Source: Microvelia longipes
Taxonomy: Eukaryota; Arthropoda; Insecta; Hemiptera; Veliidae
Reading direction: 5' to 3'
Assembly: GCA_018340805.1 (NCBI GenBank)
Contig: JACMZG010001911.1
Location: 35,737,248-35,801,247 of the forward strand
Length of the DNA stretch: 64,000 nucleotides
The translations under genes and the position numbers were made by a program. Below, piece by piece: positions 51,314 to 63,588 of the stretch (positions are counted from its first letter, which is position 1; every line of letters begins with the position of its first letter). The notes under the pieces are model-generated. The model had not been told where the DNA came from. It did not search any database and worked only from the letters and a program-made list of their open reading frames with translations.

Positions 51314-52002
51314 ACTACAGTCTATCAATAATGATAAATAAAAGAGTCTCTCCACTTAATTACTTTATTAAAAAACAAAGCCGGCTATCAACCCCAAAAG
51401 GTCATCATCAGTGCCTATCAAACAAATAAATATAACATAATAATAAAACAACAAGTAAATAAAAAATAAAAATTACAAAACATACAAGTATACATAAAGA
51501 AGTCAAACAAAAATAAAACTTAAACATACGTCAAAAAAGGTTAAAAAAGCAGTCTTAAAAAAAAAGCCGGCTTTGTTTTTTAATAAAGTAATCAAGTGGA
51601 GAGACTTTTATTTATCATTATACAGTCTATTGTTTAGTTTAAAAATCCCCAAGGTCATAAGTATTTCGGGGATTGACCAATCAGAGAAGCCGCTGCCAAC
51701 CCCTCACATAAAAAGAGAAAAAAAAATCCCTACCACCGTAACCGCAGTAGGGAAAAAACCTTCTTCTCGGCAATCGTTCACTTTGTTTGTGGTTCTTCTT
51801 TTGATTACATAATTTTGAAAACTACTTTCAAAATATTCTTAATAATTATATTTTAAAATAAAACTACACAATAGAAATGTAAAATAAACATTTGTTTACA
51901 AAGTTTTTTCCTGCTTCCTTCTTGCAGGTATTTTTTTTCTTAAGAATCAGTGGTGTCTAAACTGACCTGTCAAGATTTTTAAACTAAACGATAGACTGTA
52001 GT
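51314..52002. mobile_element. terminal-inverted-repeat element split by a Penelope-like insertion
   Basis: Right terminus: GATTTTTAAACTAAACGATA then GACTGTAGT ending 52002. The matching left terminus ACTACAGTCTAT (51314-51325) continues as TGTTTAGTTTAAAAATC only after 51630, because the element 51326-51621 is inserted in it. Without the insert the terminal repeats are about 29 bp and the element about 385 bp. It contains a CCAATCAGAG motif and a 79-codon open frame with no family resemblance. No transposase. Confidence 0.7.
51326..51621. mobile_element. Penelope-like inverted-repeat element C
   Basis: Flanked by ACAGTCTAT at 51317-51325 and 51622-51630, a 9-bp target duplication made inside a pre-existing terminal repeat. 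The outer arms are inverted: ATAATGATAAATAAAAGAGT and CTCTCCAC on the left, mirrored at the right end. The left arm (minus strand, 51374-51416) carries GGCA-CTGATGA-T-GACC-(TTTTGG)-GGTT-GATA-GCCGGC-TT-TGTT, where GATA replaces the hammerhead GAAA. The right arm retains only AGCCGGCT onward (51565), so its core is lost. It has the GTGGAGAGAC and GCCGGC blocks of the elements at 28198 and 32370. Confidence 0.65.
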
Positions 52003-52648
52003 GTGATCAAGCTATGAATTAATACATGCATACTACTATGTATGATAAAGACATATACGAAGAGAAATTTTATTATTAATATCAGTTTTGATTTTATCAA
52101 TTGAATTATATAATCATGTGTAAACAAATATTTTTTTTACTTAAACATTTGGGAATTCACTTATATACAATAGTATGCTATTTACATAAACTAGTAATAT
52201 GACAAACTGATATTATACAACACCAATGTAACTACAGGGAGTCGCGGAGCTGTGAAGCGGCTCCCAGTGCCATTGTTGCCAAAAGGCTGAAGGCCTCTTG
52301 TTTTAGTAAGCTCCGAAAAGTAGTACTTACTCTTGATCTCAACTGGCTACGCTTGGGGAAATCGTAATTTTATAGACAGTTGTATAGATAGAAGCAACTT
52401 GCAAGAACTGGATTATGTATTTTGGCTTAAGCAGTGAAATAGGTTGATAATTGCCCTGTCTCTTGAACATCAACTTATTGAGCGAAAGAGAGTTTGTTTT
52501 GGCCCATTATAATTTTTGTATTTTAAGCAATGTTCTTTTGCTGTTTATGATTATTACAAATAAAGTCTGTGAATAGTCTTCCAACGACTGTTTCAGCTCC
52601 CACCAATATCCGCCTTTTTATTTGTGTTGCATTGTTTTACTTATATTT

Positions 52649-52739
52649 ATTTTTCAATAAAGAAATAAACACATAGTTATGATAAACATAACTAATAAGT
52701 TATGTGTTTATTTCTCTTCAATTTTTTATTATTGAAAAT
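52649..52739. repeat. inverted repeat upstream of MsrB
   Basis: AGAAATAAACACATAGTTAT and its near-complement AAGTTATGTGTTTATTTCT, with outer ATTTTTCAATAAA / TTTATTATTGAAAAT. Arms of about 35 bp with a short loop, a MITE-like hairpin about 300 bp before the MsrB start. Confidence 0.65.
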
Positions 52740-53040
52740 TTGGCGCTTCCTTAACATCTAATAGAACGTTGTTTTATTCAGTAATGGTGATCGAAGCCGC
52801 TTGATGATGTTTTTTTGATTGTTATTGAAGTATTAAAAAATAAAGTGGGGCTCTTTGTAAGGTGTTTTAGCCAAAATATATGGTCACATATCACGAATAC
52901 TGAAATTTAAGTGGGGGAATCATCTGGGTAACATCTAGGTCATTCCGCTTCGTTTATGGTCATTTCTATTCCAGTTCATATTAATGCTCAGGTCTCTCCT
53001 TAAGTCCTCTGGTCGTATTATAATTTTAAATGTTAAGAAA

Positions 53041-53129
53041 ATGAGTTCTGAAATACCTTCTAAAGAAGAACTTAAGAAAGTTTTAACGCCTCTGCAATAT
53101 CACGTCACTCAAGAAAAGGGCACAGAAAG
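53041..53129 (+). CDS. MsrB: methionine-R-sulfoxide reductase B, exon 1
   Basis: ATG at 53041 gives MSSEIPSKEELKKVLTPLQY, then HVTQEKGTE, followed by an AG|GTAAAG donor after 53129; 89 nt, leaving two bases of a split Arg codon. L-TPLQYHVTQEKGTERPFTG is the standard MsrB entry segment (LTP.QY.VTQ..GTERPFTG). No signal or transit peptide is visible, so this form should be cytosolic or nuclear. The ATG directly follows untranslated sequence with no upstream in-frame ATG nearby. The full protein is assembled with 57177-57349 and 63416-63588. Confidence 0.85.
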
Positions 53130-53486
53130 GTAAAGTTGGTTTTTGTTTATTTTGTTTACAAAACTTAACTATCATTCAGTTCATTAAAACCGATAGCCTG
53201 CTTCATGGTGCTATACTTAATATACAAAAATTGCCATATCACTGTTGCTTTTGTACAATAAATATCTATGAAGAAATTATTATAATTATAATTATTTTAC
53301 TATAATAGTAAAATAGAATGAATTTGTGAATCCACAACTTATAAGGAATTGATGTTCGGATTCTCCTGTTTTCTTCTTAAAGTGAAATGAAGACACTTAT
53401 AGTTCATGGCGTGTTTTAGTTTACCTGGACTGTCACCAGTTAGTGACACAGTGCTGTAGCAACCATTTTCAAAGTACACACAGTGT

Positions 53487-54200
53487 ATTCTAAAGTGATG
53501 TATAAATTCATACAGTAGGGGTAAGGGCGCGGGACACAGTGGTCTAACTCCCCCGAAATAAGCTGCTTTAGATGGACCTGCCCTAAGTTCACCCTATCTC
53601 CGCTAGTGGCAGGTCGGTTCACCTTGTACCCCATATATGAAATAATTATTTCTTCAATTCCAAGATTAAAATTATTTAGAAGGGTCTTTAACAATGTTAA
53701 AAATTGTATTAATTATTTTAAAGGTATAATTTTCATAAACGCTTTTATAAAAATATAAACGCTGTGTTAATTTTAAGTAGACCTGATATCGTGATAACCA
53801 TGATTTGTAGACAAACATCAAAAATGTTTGTAAACAAACATCAAAACGGGAATTTATAAATTTAATTTACGTCTTTGTTGTCTCATTATAACACACCTTT
53901 CGTAACACACGTTATCCTATTTTCTAAAAAAATTATCTTATAAGCTACTAAAAAAGAAAAAAGTCAATGAATAAGATAAAAATCGTCTTGTTTACATTTT
54001 TATAAACATAAATCTGATCGTATCAATTTAAAACTGATGACAATAGTGATAAGGGCACAAGGTGAAAACTAGCGCTCGGTGCGGTAGTTGATGCAACTAA
54101 TCCCTGTTTTTTTCGGAACCACTTAAAACCAGGGAGTTAGACCACTGTGTCCCCCCGCCCTGACCCCTACTGTATGAATTTCTACATCACTTTAGTGTAA
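53487..54200. mobile_element. 714-bp inverted-repeat element in MsrB intron 1
   Basis: Left arm CTAAAGTGATGTATAAATTC then ATACAGTAGGGGTAAGGGCG, and GGGACACAGTGGTCTAACTC; the right arm is its complement ending near 54200 (ACTAAAGTGATGTAGAAATT and so on). Arms of about 90 bp are well matched. Further in, GGTACAAGGTG and CACCTTGTGCCC also pair loosely. The central part is AT-rich. It is relatively GC-rich at its ends, which stand out from the intron. Confidence 0.7.
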
Positions 54201-54380
54201 TCCATACACATTTAATATGATCCGGTTCTTGCTCCATATTTGTTTACTCGATCGAGTCAAATAACCGATCCTGCCTAAACAGTGTGTCATTTATTGTGAA
54301 GGTTCACTCGGGTTATAAGAAAGTTAAATAGAAAAAATATTTAACTAAATTTTGATTTCTTTGCATGATAAAAAGGGTTC
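54198..54380 (+). repeat. second copy of the 46735 repeat
   Basis: Same orientation and order of blocks as 46735-46915, abutting the right end of the foldback at 53487-54200. Confidence 0.6.
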
Positions 54381-54489
54381 ATGCGCGTATCAGGGATATC
54401 TGACTGGATTCCCACGACATTGTTCATACAGCTTATTTAACCATAGGCTATCTACTTAATACCACCTACAGAAGTATGCTGTGTGTACG

Positions 54490-54790
54490 TAATTATAGTA
54501 ATAATATTTCTAGTAATAGAAATATTATTACTAGAGGGTCCCTCTAATAATAATATTACTAATAATATTGGCAATAGTATTAGTAATAATATTATACCCA
54601 TAAGGCCCTTATGGGTTAAAAAAGTAACCTGATCACATTCGATTATTAATATTATATAATAAATTAAACAAACAGTACTAAATTACAGTAAAACAATCGA
54701 TTTATTATTTCATAGAGGAGGTTTTAATAAGATTACACAGAGCCCCAAAAAGAGTATGCTATGTGCTACATCTCTATGTTGCTAGTACGT
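54490..54790. repeat. diverged relative of the 38108 inverted-repeat element
   Basis: Shares AAAGTAACCTGATCAC, AATCGATTTATTAT, GAGGAGGTTTTAAT, and AGCCCCAAAAAGA with 38108-38572. Its left part contains a near-perfect 16-bp hairpin, TAGTAATAATATTTCT / AGAAATATTATTACTA, at about 54494-54532, and TAATAATATTA-rich repeats. Confidence 0.55.
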
Positions 54791-55518
54791 ACGATGTACT
54801 ACATTGCTACTACGTAGCAATGTCAACTGATCAAAACAGAGACTAATTTTGCATCTGTTGTCAAATCTTGGGGAACCAGTAATATGCTGAATGGACTCAA
54901 ATCTCTAATAATAAAATAATAGGTTTCGGGGACCCTGTGACAAGACTTCCTGAAGGACCAGCCTGACAATATCTTCATTTAAGTGCGGTTTCTGTACGTG
55001 TATCATGTTATTTTTGCTTGACTTAAATGTTAGTGTTTTATTGTATTAAACATTGTTTGAAAAAAAATATGTCTTAAAAATAGTTATATTGTTGGGTGCT
55101 TACCCCCCCCCCCCATGTTGAAATTACCGAGAGTAGTTGTATTATGTCTCTCTATTACTTACAATACCTTTTAATGTATTATTTATCGTAAAACTTTTGA
55201 ATAAAGATTAAAGTTTGCAAACGGAACATAGAGGGCGATCTTGATCTTGGGATCCTGATTTTATAACGTCAACACTTCAACTATAAACTACGACAACAAG
55301 CTTGTTCACTAACCAAAAAGAAATTAGCAATAATTTTAAATTATTCAAAATATATTTGGTTAATGAAAATACTAATTCCTTCAATTCTGAATAGGAAATT
55401 TCTTTAAAAAAAAATTTGCTAATGAGATGGCTTGTGTATGGGAGTAGGGACAGAAGTGTCTCCAAAATCTGTTTTAGACGTCCCCAATCATGAATAAATA
55501 TTTTAAGAAAATTATGTG

Positions 55519-55519
55519 T

Positions 55520-55554
<35 letters not shown>

Positions 55555-55569
55555 AATATATATATATAA
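55519..55569. repeat. (TA)n microsatellite
   Basis: About 50 bp of TA repeats in MsrB intron 1. Confidence 0.95.
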
Positions 55570-55689
55570 TTTTTATTTTTCTGTGTTTCATATTTTTTTG
55601 AGTCATTATTAATGACTTAAATGAATACCTAGGACGTCATACAACAATTATTTTCTACATTGTACTAGTACCACTAAAAATTAAATTTC

Positions 55690-55840
55690 ATGCCAAGTGT
55701 CTAATCTAAACACAGGGAACTATGATGATAACACACATAGAGACAGACAATTTGTAAATCCTACTCAGGAGGTCTTGAAAACACCTTAAATGGATAATTT
55801 AATTGACATACTGTTTTCGGTACCGATACAAAATATGGGC
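55690..55840 (+). repeat. retroelement-tail-like repeat
   Basis: GGGAACTATGATGATAACAC then ACATAGAGACAGACAATTTG, followed by AGGAGGTCTTGAAAACA, parallels 37590-37700. Fragment of the same family as the repeats near 1, 20640 and 37590. Confidence 0.5.
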
Positions 55841-57176
55841 ATGAGCTCGATTCAATTAAATAAGATAATGTAGCACAACATTTTATGTCAACTGGCCTCT
55901 AACTGCGCTGCCCCCCCCTCCTCCGGCCCCGCAATCCCATAAACCACTGTCTTAGTATTCCATTTGGTTATAATTGAGTTGTTGTATGTAACCTTTTTTT
56001 AATATTTCTTGTATTATGGTCGCAGAAAAGAAAATGTTAGATATTAATATTTAGTCTAATGAAGGTAAGAGTGAGACGTTGGTTCCTCAAGGTTGACAGA
56101 ACTTGAAAGTGAAATGAGATGTGTTTTTATATTTATCATGCTGTTCTAATTTTTATTTATCATTTAATGACATGAATGCATAATTTTTTAATGACATGAA
56201 TACATAATTTATCAGAGACATTCTTTTACAAAACAGTATCTGTATGTAATTAAAACATTAAGATTCACATTGAGCTGTATTTTTTGTTCTTCAATTAAAC
56301 TGTATACAAATATTGTTATCTATTTATTTCTGACTGGCTTATAGCATTGGTTAGATTAATAGAAAGTTTAAAAAAACATGTTCTGAATCCATTTTTCTAT
56401 TTTTGCTGAGAGTCAAGGGGGACTATGGGTCTATTCAGAAGTTATACTAAATTAAATTTTTACCTTCTTTCTTCACCTAATTTTTTAATACCTTATTAAA
56501 AAGTATTAATAGCCCTTTATTTTATGAAGAACTCTTAAGAAAATAAGTTGATTTTTTGTTATTTTTAACTATTGAAAGCAATTTCTCTTTCATCCATTTA
56601 TTAATAAAACATTATTATTTGATAAAAAAATATTATAAACGCTCATAATTAAGGATAGAATAATAATAATAATAACAACAAAAAACTTGGTTTCCTATGG
56701 TACAAATTATTTGATCATTCAAGGTTTTAACGTCATTTGCTTGTGCTATCAACCTTACAGCTTGGCTTTGAATTACAAATAATTTATCAGGTGTCCGCTT
56801 AATGGAAAGTTGTTAGAATATGGCTCCTTGACTAAATAATAGACTCCTGTCTTAGACATCGAAGATTTTAATTTCAGAGAACTCGAGGGTTACTCAAGGA
56901 ATGTCATCTTAAAGTATGTAGTTAGATGCAAACATCTTACTACTTTACAAATCTTACTCAAAAGGTGCTTTGGTTCTTGTTAAGTCATGGAGGTTGCTTG
57001 TAGTGATTATACTATGAAACAGTTTAATTTATTTGTTTTATTCTAATATTGTAGTTGTGAGGTATTATAAAAATGGAGCTTTTAGATCAATAACTACCCA
57101 AACTTTTCATAATTTCTTACTACTATATTTTTTTTATAAAAGTGTGTTTTAAAATAACCATTTCATTTGTTTTTAG

Positions 57177-57349
57177 GCCTTTTACTGGTAAATATGATAA
57201 ATACTCTGAACCTGGCACATATGTATGTATAGTATGTAAATCAGCTTTGTTTTCTTCGGAAACTAAATTTGACTCTGGATGTGGCTGGCCTGCATTTAAT
57301 GACGTTCTTGATAAAGGCTTAGTTAAACTATCGAAAGATACTTCTGGAG
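57177..57349 (+). CDS. MsrB: methionine-R-sulfoxide reductase B, exon 2
   Basis: 173 nt between a TTTTTAG acceptor and a GTAAG donor. It completes Arg30 and reads [57 protein letters not shown], ending with the first base of a split codon. It supplies the first zinc-binding pair (CIVC, residues 47 and 50) and Cys65 of the GCGWPAF motif, the usual resolving-cysteine position. MsrB reduces the R form of methionine sulfoxide in proteins, using thioredoxin as reductant. Spacing and motifs are those of a complete MsrB domain. The open frame extends a short way on both sides into intron but is not coding there. Confidence 0.92.
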
Positions 57350-58614
57350 GTAAGATTATATTTTATGATTTGTTGTTTTTTTTTCAATTTTTTTTTAACT
57401 GAAATCTGTTACTTCTTACTTGATGGCCATAGTATTGTATGTAATCAACTGAGTTTGATTTCTAACCATCAAAATATTGTTTAAAACTATGAAACTATGA
57501 ATTAAAAGGACCCTCTTACTCTTGAATTGCTTCACTTAATTATAACAAGATCTAGTGTTACAACATATTACTTGAAGTGTATTTAATATGTTGCTGGGGT
57601 CTGTTTCACTAAAAAATAATAATCAAAATTTAATGCCTCCTAAGTTATCAAAATGATTTTTCATAACTTTCTATGCTTATTATTTAATAATACCTAAATT
57701 TTCATTAATATCTTATTCATTTACCTATCTCATTTAAATGTTTTATGAGGTAGAAATTTTGTTGGGATGTCGTAATAAAAATTATGTACCTACCTTAATT
57801 TATTTTAAATTTATTCATTAATTAGTTGGTTTTGCGTAGAATAGTGGTTATATTCTTGATTTATTAAGTTGTAGCAAGTCTTGTTGTTGGATTTGAACAC
57901 TTTAAATGTAGAAATCTAGATATGCGATGGTATAAACATGTATAACAACTAAACCAATGTAACAACAAAACAAATACAATAAGAAAGCTGATAAGTTATC
58001 AGCATGGCACCTGGTACTCATTTAATCCAAAACTCCCTGATTGCTATTATTACTGTCAATTAGCTAAAAGGTTTTATTTTCAGAAGTTTTAACAAGTATC
58101 TAACTTAGCTAACAATTGGTTGAATTTAGATGTTTACAAAATATTTATCTGAAGTATGACTTGAGTAAACATTCCATGAAAACTTAAATATGAAAAACTT
58201 ATAATAGAAGATATTTACTCAAACATTTTATTGAACATTGTCTATAAATACAGGTCATGAAAATATTTTATTCTAAAAGTTATAAAAACCATTTTAGTAT
58301 ATATTAAAATACCATACCAAATACCAATAACATTTTTAAAATTCATTTTTCAGTTGTGAAAAATATCATTTCAATATTGAACTTTTTTGAGGAAATAACC
58401 CCCTAAAGTTAACAATATCACTTGCTTATATTAATAAAAAGTTTTAGGTTGAAAATTTAGTGCTTATACATTTCTTTTTTTATTTACTTTTTTTATTATT
58501 ATTCTGTCTGAATTTCGTCCTTATAAAATAGTAATTATTTCTCTTGTTTCAAGAAAAACACACATAGATACACACACCATTTATATATATATATATATAT
58601 ATAATATATTATAT

Positions 58615-58648
<34 letters not shown>

Positions 58649-61600
58649 AATTATGTATATGTATAAACACATATTCATCAAAGGTGTACCACATAATCTT
58701 TGATCTTTATAAAAGTGTGTGTTGCCTCAAATACTTTGTTTCTTGTACAAACAAAAATACTTGGTAGACTGTTGTTAAGATACCAAAGCAATAATAAATA
58801 TTTGTATTTATGAGAACAATCCATTGTACATTGTCAGGAAACAATTTCAAATCTCTATAACTATAAATTTCAATTGAATCCACGCTTAATGGCAAGAAAG
58901 GTCGTTACATAAGATGTGATAATGTGTTAATATTATCCAAGTGTCACTATTATACTGTGCTAAACATTAGATAAGAGGGAACATTTAAATTAAAAGTAAA
59001 CAGTATAAATTAGTTAGAATTGTAATGTATTCATTTTTTATTTGACTTATTTTATTGTCATAAAATTATATTTAAATGGATATCATATAAAATTTTACTG
59101 CAATTTTTTTTGTAGTCTGTTTAAAATATACTTAATTATTATAACTTTGTTATTAAACATTTATATAAATGTTTTTTAAATATTTTAACAATATTGGTTT
59201 GGATTTAAGACAATATATTTTTTTGAAAAATGAAAAACAAGAAAAAAGACATATTTGGTTTTGTTTGGTCCCAATGTATTATATGTATACAAACCAAACA
59301 TGAAATGTGTGTTGTGGTTGGTTTTACATTAATGTATTGTATTTTAAAAAAATATTAAATCCTTCACTTTGAATGAGTGTTATAACACTTTACTTATTCA
59401 AATATTCTCAGTGGAAATTTAGTACCTGAGCTTCCTTTACAGTCAAATATTTTTTTTTATTTGAGGTTAAATCAATTTGATAGTTAGATAACTCACCTAC
59501 AACTCTCTACTCTGACCTTATTTCTTAGTCGACCTTAGGATGCTTGTATGGAATAAATGTTTTTTTTTTTTAATTTTGCGATTCATACTACCTGCCTATA
59601 CTATTTACTTGAAGAGTTTTTACATTTATGCCTCTTAACTTTTATGCCTTTTTAATTTCTATTTTTTCTTTTATTTAAACTTATTAAATCATACCAAATA
59701 CATTCCATTCCATTTATTTTAAAGCACACTGAAATGTTTGGAGTAATATTGTTTAATCATATCTTTATTGATAATTTACAAGATATTTTTACATTTATTA
59801 AAAATTTGTTGAGATATCTCCTACTTTTTAGTACAAAAGGATGGAGAGAATCAGTGGGAGTCATTGTTTATATTCATAAAAATGTTTAAACGTTATATTA
59901 AACAATGAATGATCAATTAAAAGTGTTTATTTTTTTTAAATATCAATTGAAAAAATATATTGGAGTAAAGAGTCAATGGATGTATGCACATATTGAAAGT
60001 ATTGTAGAGTGCAGTAGGTCAGTTTGTCCTAACCTTGAAATAAGCCTTGAAAAACCTTATTGTTATTTTATTGTCATCCTCATTAAAAATTCTATACTCT
60101 CTGTCACCTCTGTCATTCATTTGAATCATTGTCTGAGAGAAATATCTATCACAGTTTTGAATTCTATTATTTGTCCATTTCTATGAATACTTGTGTGTTT
60201 CACAATTAACATACATAATAGCTCTTATATTTTGCTTAAAACCTTTTTATCTGTATTCCTTAGAAACTTTACAAAAAATATGAAGTTTAATTGTTTTCAT
60301 TTTTTTTAAATTTTCTTTACGTGAAGTATTATTTGAATCTGAAAAATATTCAATGCCGGTGAAAGCTTTATTAATTATTTATTTTAGAAACATTACCAAT
60401 TTCTTTATATAAGTACAAATACTTATTTCTTATCTTCCAGCATTTATCATTTTTATTTTATCAATTTAATTATTAATTGCAAGCATTATCAATATTTTTT
60501 AAACATAATAATAACTTTTATTGTTCAACCCTTTTTATTATTATCTAATCTTTAAAATGTTAATAATTAAATGTGTAGCCTATAAGTTAATATAAACTAT
60601 CAATAGTAAACTAATCAGTGTGTGTTTGGGCACAATGGACCCACATAAGAGGTCTAAATGCCTTGGAGATAATCTGTACCGGAAAAAAATCAGAAGTGGT
60701 GTCAATAAATATTTTTCATTCATTTTTGTTTTAATTATAACTTTTGCTTAATTTGATAGCATTTTCAAAGGTCCGTCTTTTAAGGAATATGAGTTACGAA
60801 ATTCATAAAAATAAATGTTTCCAAATTTATGTTATTATGATTAAATATTTTAGAATTTAAAAGAAATGATATCCCAAATATATTTATGTGCCATGGTAAT
60901 AATATTATTGCTTTGATATCTAAAACAAACAGTATATGTTGTGCATTTATTTTATTGGTTGGTTCTGTGTTGTAAATAGAGCACTTACAAATAGTATCAC
61001 TGCATAATGGTTTTTATTACATTGAATTATTTTTGCAAACAATTGTTAAGTACTTCACTATTCAACCTTTTGCCAAGGGGTATTAATATATTATGTTAAG
61101 TAGTTTAGACTCTTTGCTTTGTATATATTGTACTTCTTTACCCATATGTAATGTTAAGCATTTGTCAGTGAAAATTAAATGTTAATGACAAAAAAATTAA
61201 TTTCTCATGTTCCAATTCCGTTATTTTAATACTAGTGTAAAGCAAAAGACAGAGCTAGCTGCAAACCAACGTTTACATTAACATAATAATGTTAATGTAT
61301 ATGATAACTGATGCTTTTTCAACTTAGTCTACTGTCTTCAACTAAAGAATATTGGGAACAAGAATATTGCTCATATTGTACCTCCCCTCCCCCTGGATTG
61401 AGTTACATGACAAAAATATAGATTTGAGAAAAATTAATAAAGTAATTAATGTAAAGTTGAAAACTAATTATATTGGTCATTATTCTTACTTATTAGATCT
61501 TAAACTTAGACATAATAAGTTTATAATAATTCATACATAATTTTTATAAATAATTTATTTTATGGCTTGATTCTTAACTAAAAAACAACAACAATTGAAA

Positions 61601-63415
61601 TGTAATCTTATAAATTGAGACACATCTCGTACTGGGGTGCTATCTGTTCTGTGTATGACTGAGAAAACTGTTTTATATCCGACTTTATTAAGGGTATAGT
61701 TTATACTATTTTATGTTAATACTATCAAGCAAGGTATGAACAACCTTGTACTGAAAAGTTCTAAAATAAATCTTAGTTTGAACGTATGTAAATCATTCTT
61801 TGATTTATTTAGAGGAGTAATCACGTAGTTTCCTGATTTGGTCCAAGCTGTTTCACCAGTTTATCAAAACTTTATAATCATTAGCATATGGTACTTGAGC
61901 TATTGGATTTTTATCCCCTCATTTCGTATTATTTTTTATGCAAGATTGTTCTTACTTTTCCTGATATTATTAAAACAAATTTATAGCTTTGTTTTTGGAA
62001 ATAATGTGGTCAATGCATGATATGCTTTTATTAGTTATATTTCCAAACCAAGGTAAATAATAATTTTATTTATTACTTTGTATGATGATTCTAACTTAAT
62101 GTGATGGAAATAGTTTTTGTCAATATATAATCTATAAAATGTATAAAATTTATTAATTGAAAATTATAAGTACATGGTGAGATCATGGTATTGTTTTAAT
62201 AATTAATTAAAAAAATAATTATGATTATTTAGTTTTAAATAGAAATATGAAGTTTAAAGCCACTCCTATTGGGCCCAATAAGTGGTTTTGTGTAATAAAT
62301 TTTATATATACAATTTAATACAAAACACATATAAGTTTTTAAAAGCTGTGATCAATTTGAGAAACTGATTAAAATTAATCAAATTAAAATAATTAGCTAG
62401 CGTCAATACTTACTGTTGGATATGAATATCCAACAGCAAGTAACAACTGTAGCAAATCAAAAATTGCTGGCATCATTTCAGTTAACTTATTGGAATATCA
62501 AAATGAATTGAAATATATGTTTTCCAATTCTATGCCAATAGGTTTCAAATCTAAATAGTTTTATTTATGTTGTTATTCTATAAGAATCACAATCCCTCCA
62601 AAACTATCTATGTATCTTTATCCATGACTTCTTCTGTTGATTGCTCATATCATCATTACTATTCAACATTAAGTTAGAATTACTTATTTTGGGTTGCCTT
62701 TAATCGGGTCAATGTGTTACACACCTCTGCTTTTGTTTTATATGAGTGAGTGGCTTTGTGTGATTTGCATGGTTTTATACTTTATTTGAATTGAAATTAG
62801 ACATTTGTATATTAAATTGAATAATGCTTTTAAATCACTATTGTAAACTTGTTTGATTGAATATTGTTGTTAACTAATTATAACTAATATTGAAAGTTTT
62901 AAAATTCAAATATTTTTTGCCTATATTATTTATGCTCCTTCTAGTAGTGAATTTACTTTTAACCCAGGGAAATAAAGGAAATTTTGTGTTAAGTTAGTAG
63001 AAGTAATAAAATTTAAGTTTATTTTTTAGTAAAATGCTTGATGACAGTCTAAAAAATATTTAATGTACTGGCGCAATTGCGTTAGCCTGATAGTTTTCTA
63101 TGTTTTCTATTATCTCAGCCTCAGCAACCCCTAATGGTTTTAATTGAAACTAATTTTGGAAAACTTTCAAATTTGTGTATAATTTCTCTTGTTGCTCCTC
63201 TTTCCATGTGAATACATTTTTCTCTTTTAAAACCCTCCAGGTCTTTTTTTATTAGATTATTTAATTAGACTTACCAAATATGTAAATAAGTACAGTATTG
63301 TATTCTTTCAAATATTCAATTGTATGAATGATTATTTTTTTTTGTAATTATGGATAAACTTAATAGTATAAGTGAGGTGACGTCTAACATTGACCCGTTT
63401 ATTGATTGTGCAAAG
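57350..63415 (+). other. MsrB intron 2
   Basis: GTAAGA donor at 57350. The acceptor is either at 63415 or at 63457. About 6 kb, AT-rich, with one (TA)n tract (58581-58648) and a 12-bp hairpin GTTGGATATGAATATCCAAC near 62415-62434. I found no further exon, but a short alternative exon cannot be excluded. Confidence 0.75.
58581..58648. repeat. (TA)n microsatellite
   Basis: About 68 bp of TA repeats with phase breaks. Confidence 0.95.
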
Positions 63416-63588
63416 TGGGAGGTAACATCTTGTTATTGCTGGGTAAACGTGGTGCAGGAATGGTGAGGACAGAAGTACAATGCTCTAAATGTTTGGCTCA
63501 TCTTGGTCATGTGTTTGAGGATGGTCCACTGCCGACAAGGAAACGGTTTTGTATTAATTCGGCATCCATTGACTTTATTCACAAATAA
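63416..63588 (+). CDS. MsrB: methionine-R-sulfoxide reductase B, terminal exon
   Basis: Two acceptors fit the phase-1 end of exon 2. From 63416 (GCAAAG|TGGGAGG) it adds [14 protein letters not shown] before GMVRTEVQC. From 63458 (GTGCAG|GAATGG) it joins directly as [11 protein letters not shown], the canonical MsrB length (130 residues in all against 144). Both then give [35 protein letters not shown] and TAA. CSKC completes the zinc site (residues 96 and 99 of the short form), and FCINSAS carries the catalytic cysteine (Cys119), encoded TGT, so this is the cysteine form and not the selenocysteine form. I recall that Drosophila SelR has a similar GGNILLL-type isoform, so both products may be real. 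Confidence 0.88.

Larger units (their letters stand above)
48919..53040. other. 4.1-kb region between the zinc-finger gene and MsrB
   Basis: The first part is 3' UTR of the zinc-finger gene: candidate AATAAA signals lie near 49960 and 50695, neither decisive. Transposon remnants occupy 51314-52002. A GC-rich patch at about 52230-52370 includes the hairpin GGGAGTCGC / GCGGCTCCC at 52237-52265, unidentified. The last 250 bp before 53041 should hold the MsrB 5' UTR and promoter, with no recognisable motif. Confidence 0.5.
53130..57176 (+). other. MsrB intron 1
   Basis: GTAAAG donor at 53130 and TTTTTAG acceptor at 57176, about 4 kb. It holds the foldback at 53487-54200, repeats at 54198-54380 and 54490-54790, a (TA)n tract at 55519-55569, a repeat tail at about 55690-55840, and C-runs near 55102 and 55911. 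Nothing else recognisable. Confidence 0.85.

Noticed and set aside
55277..55606. 109-codon minus-strand frame
   Set aside because: Runs through a (TA)n tract and AT-rich DNA; a chance frame in the MsrB intron.
59905..60186. 93-codon plus-strand frame in MsrB intron 2
   Set aside because: No splice sites in frame, no family resemblance, composition as intron.
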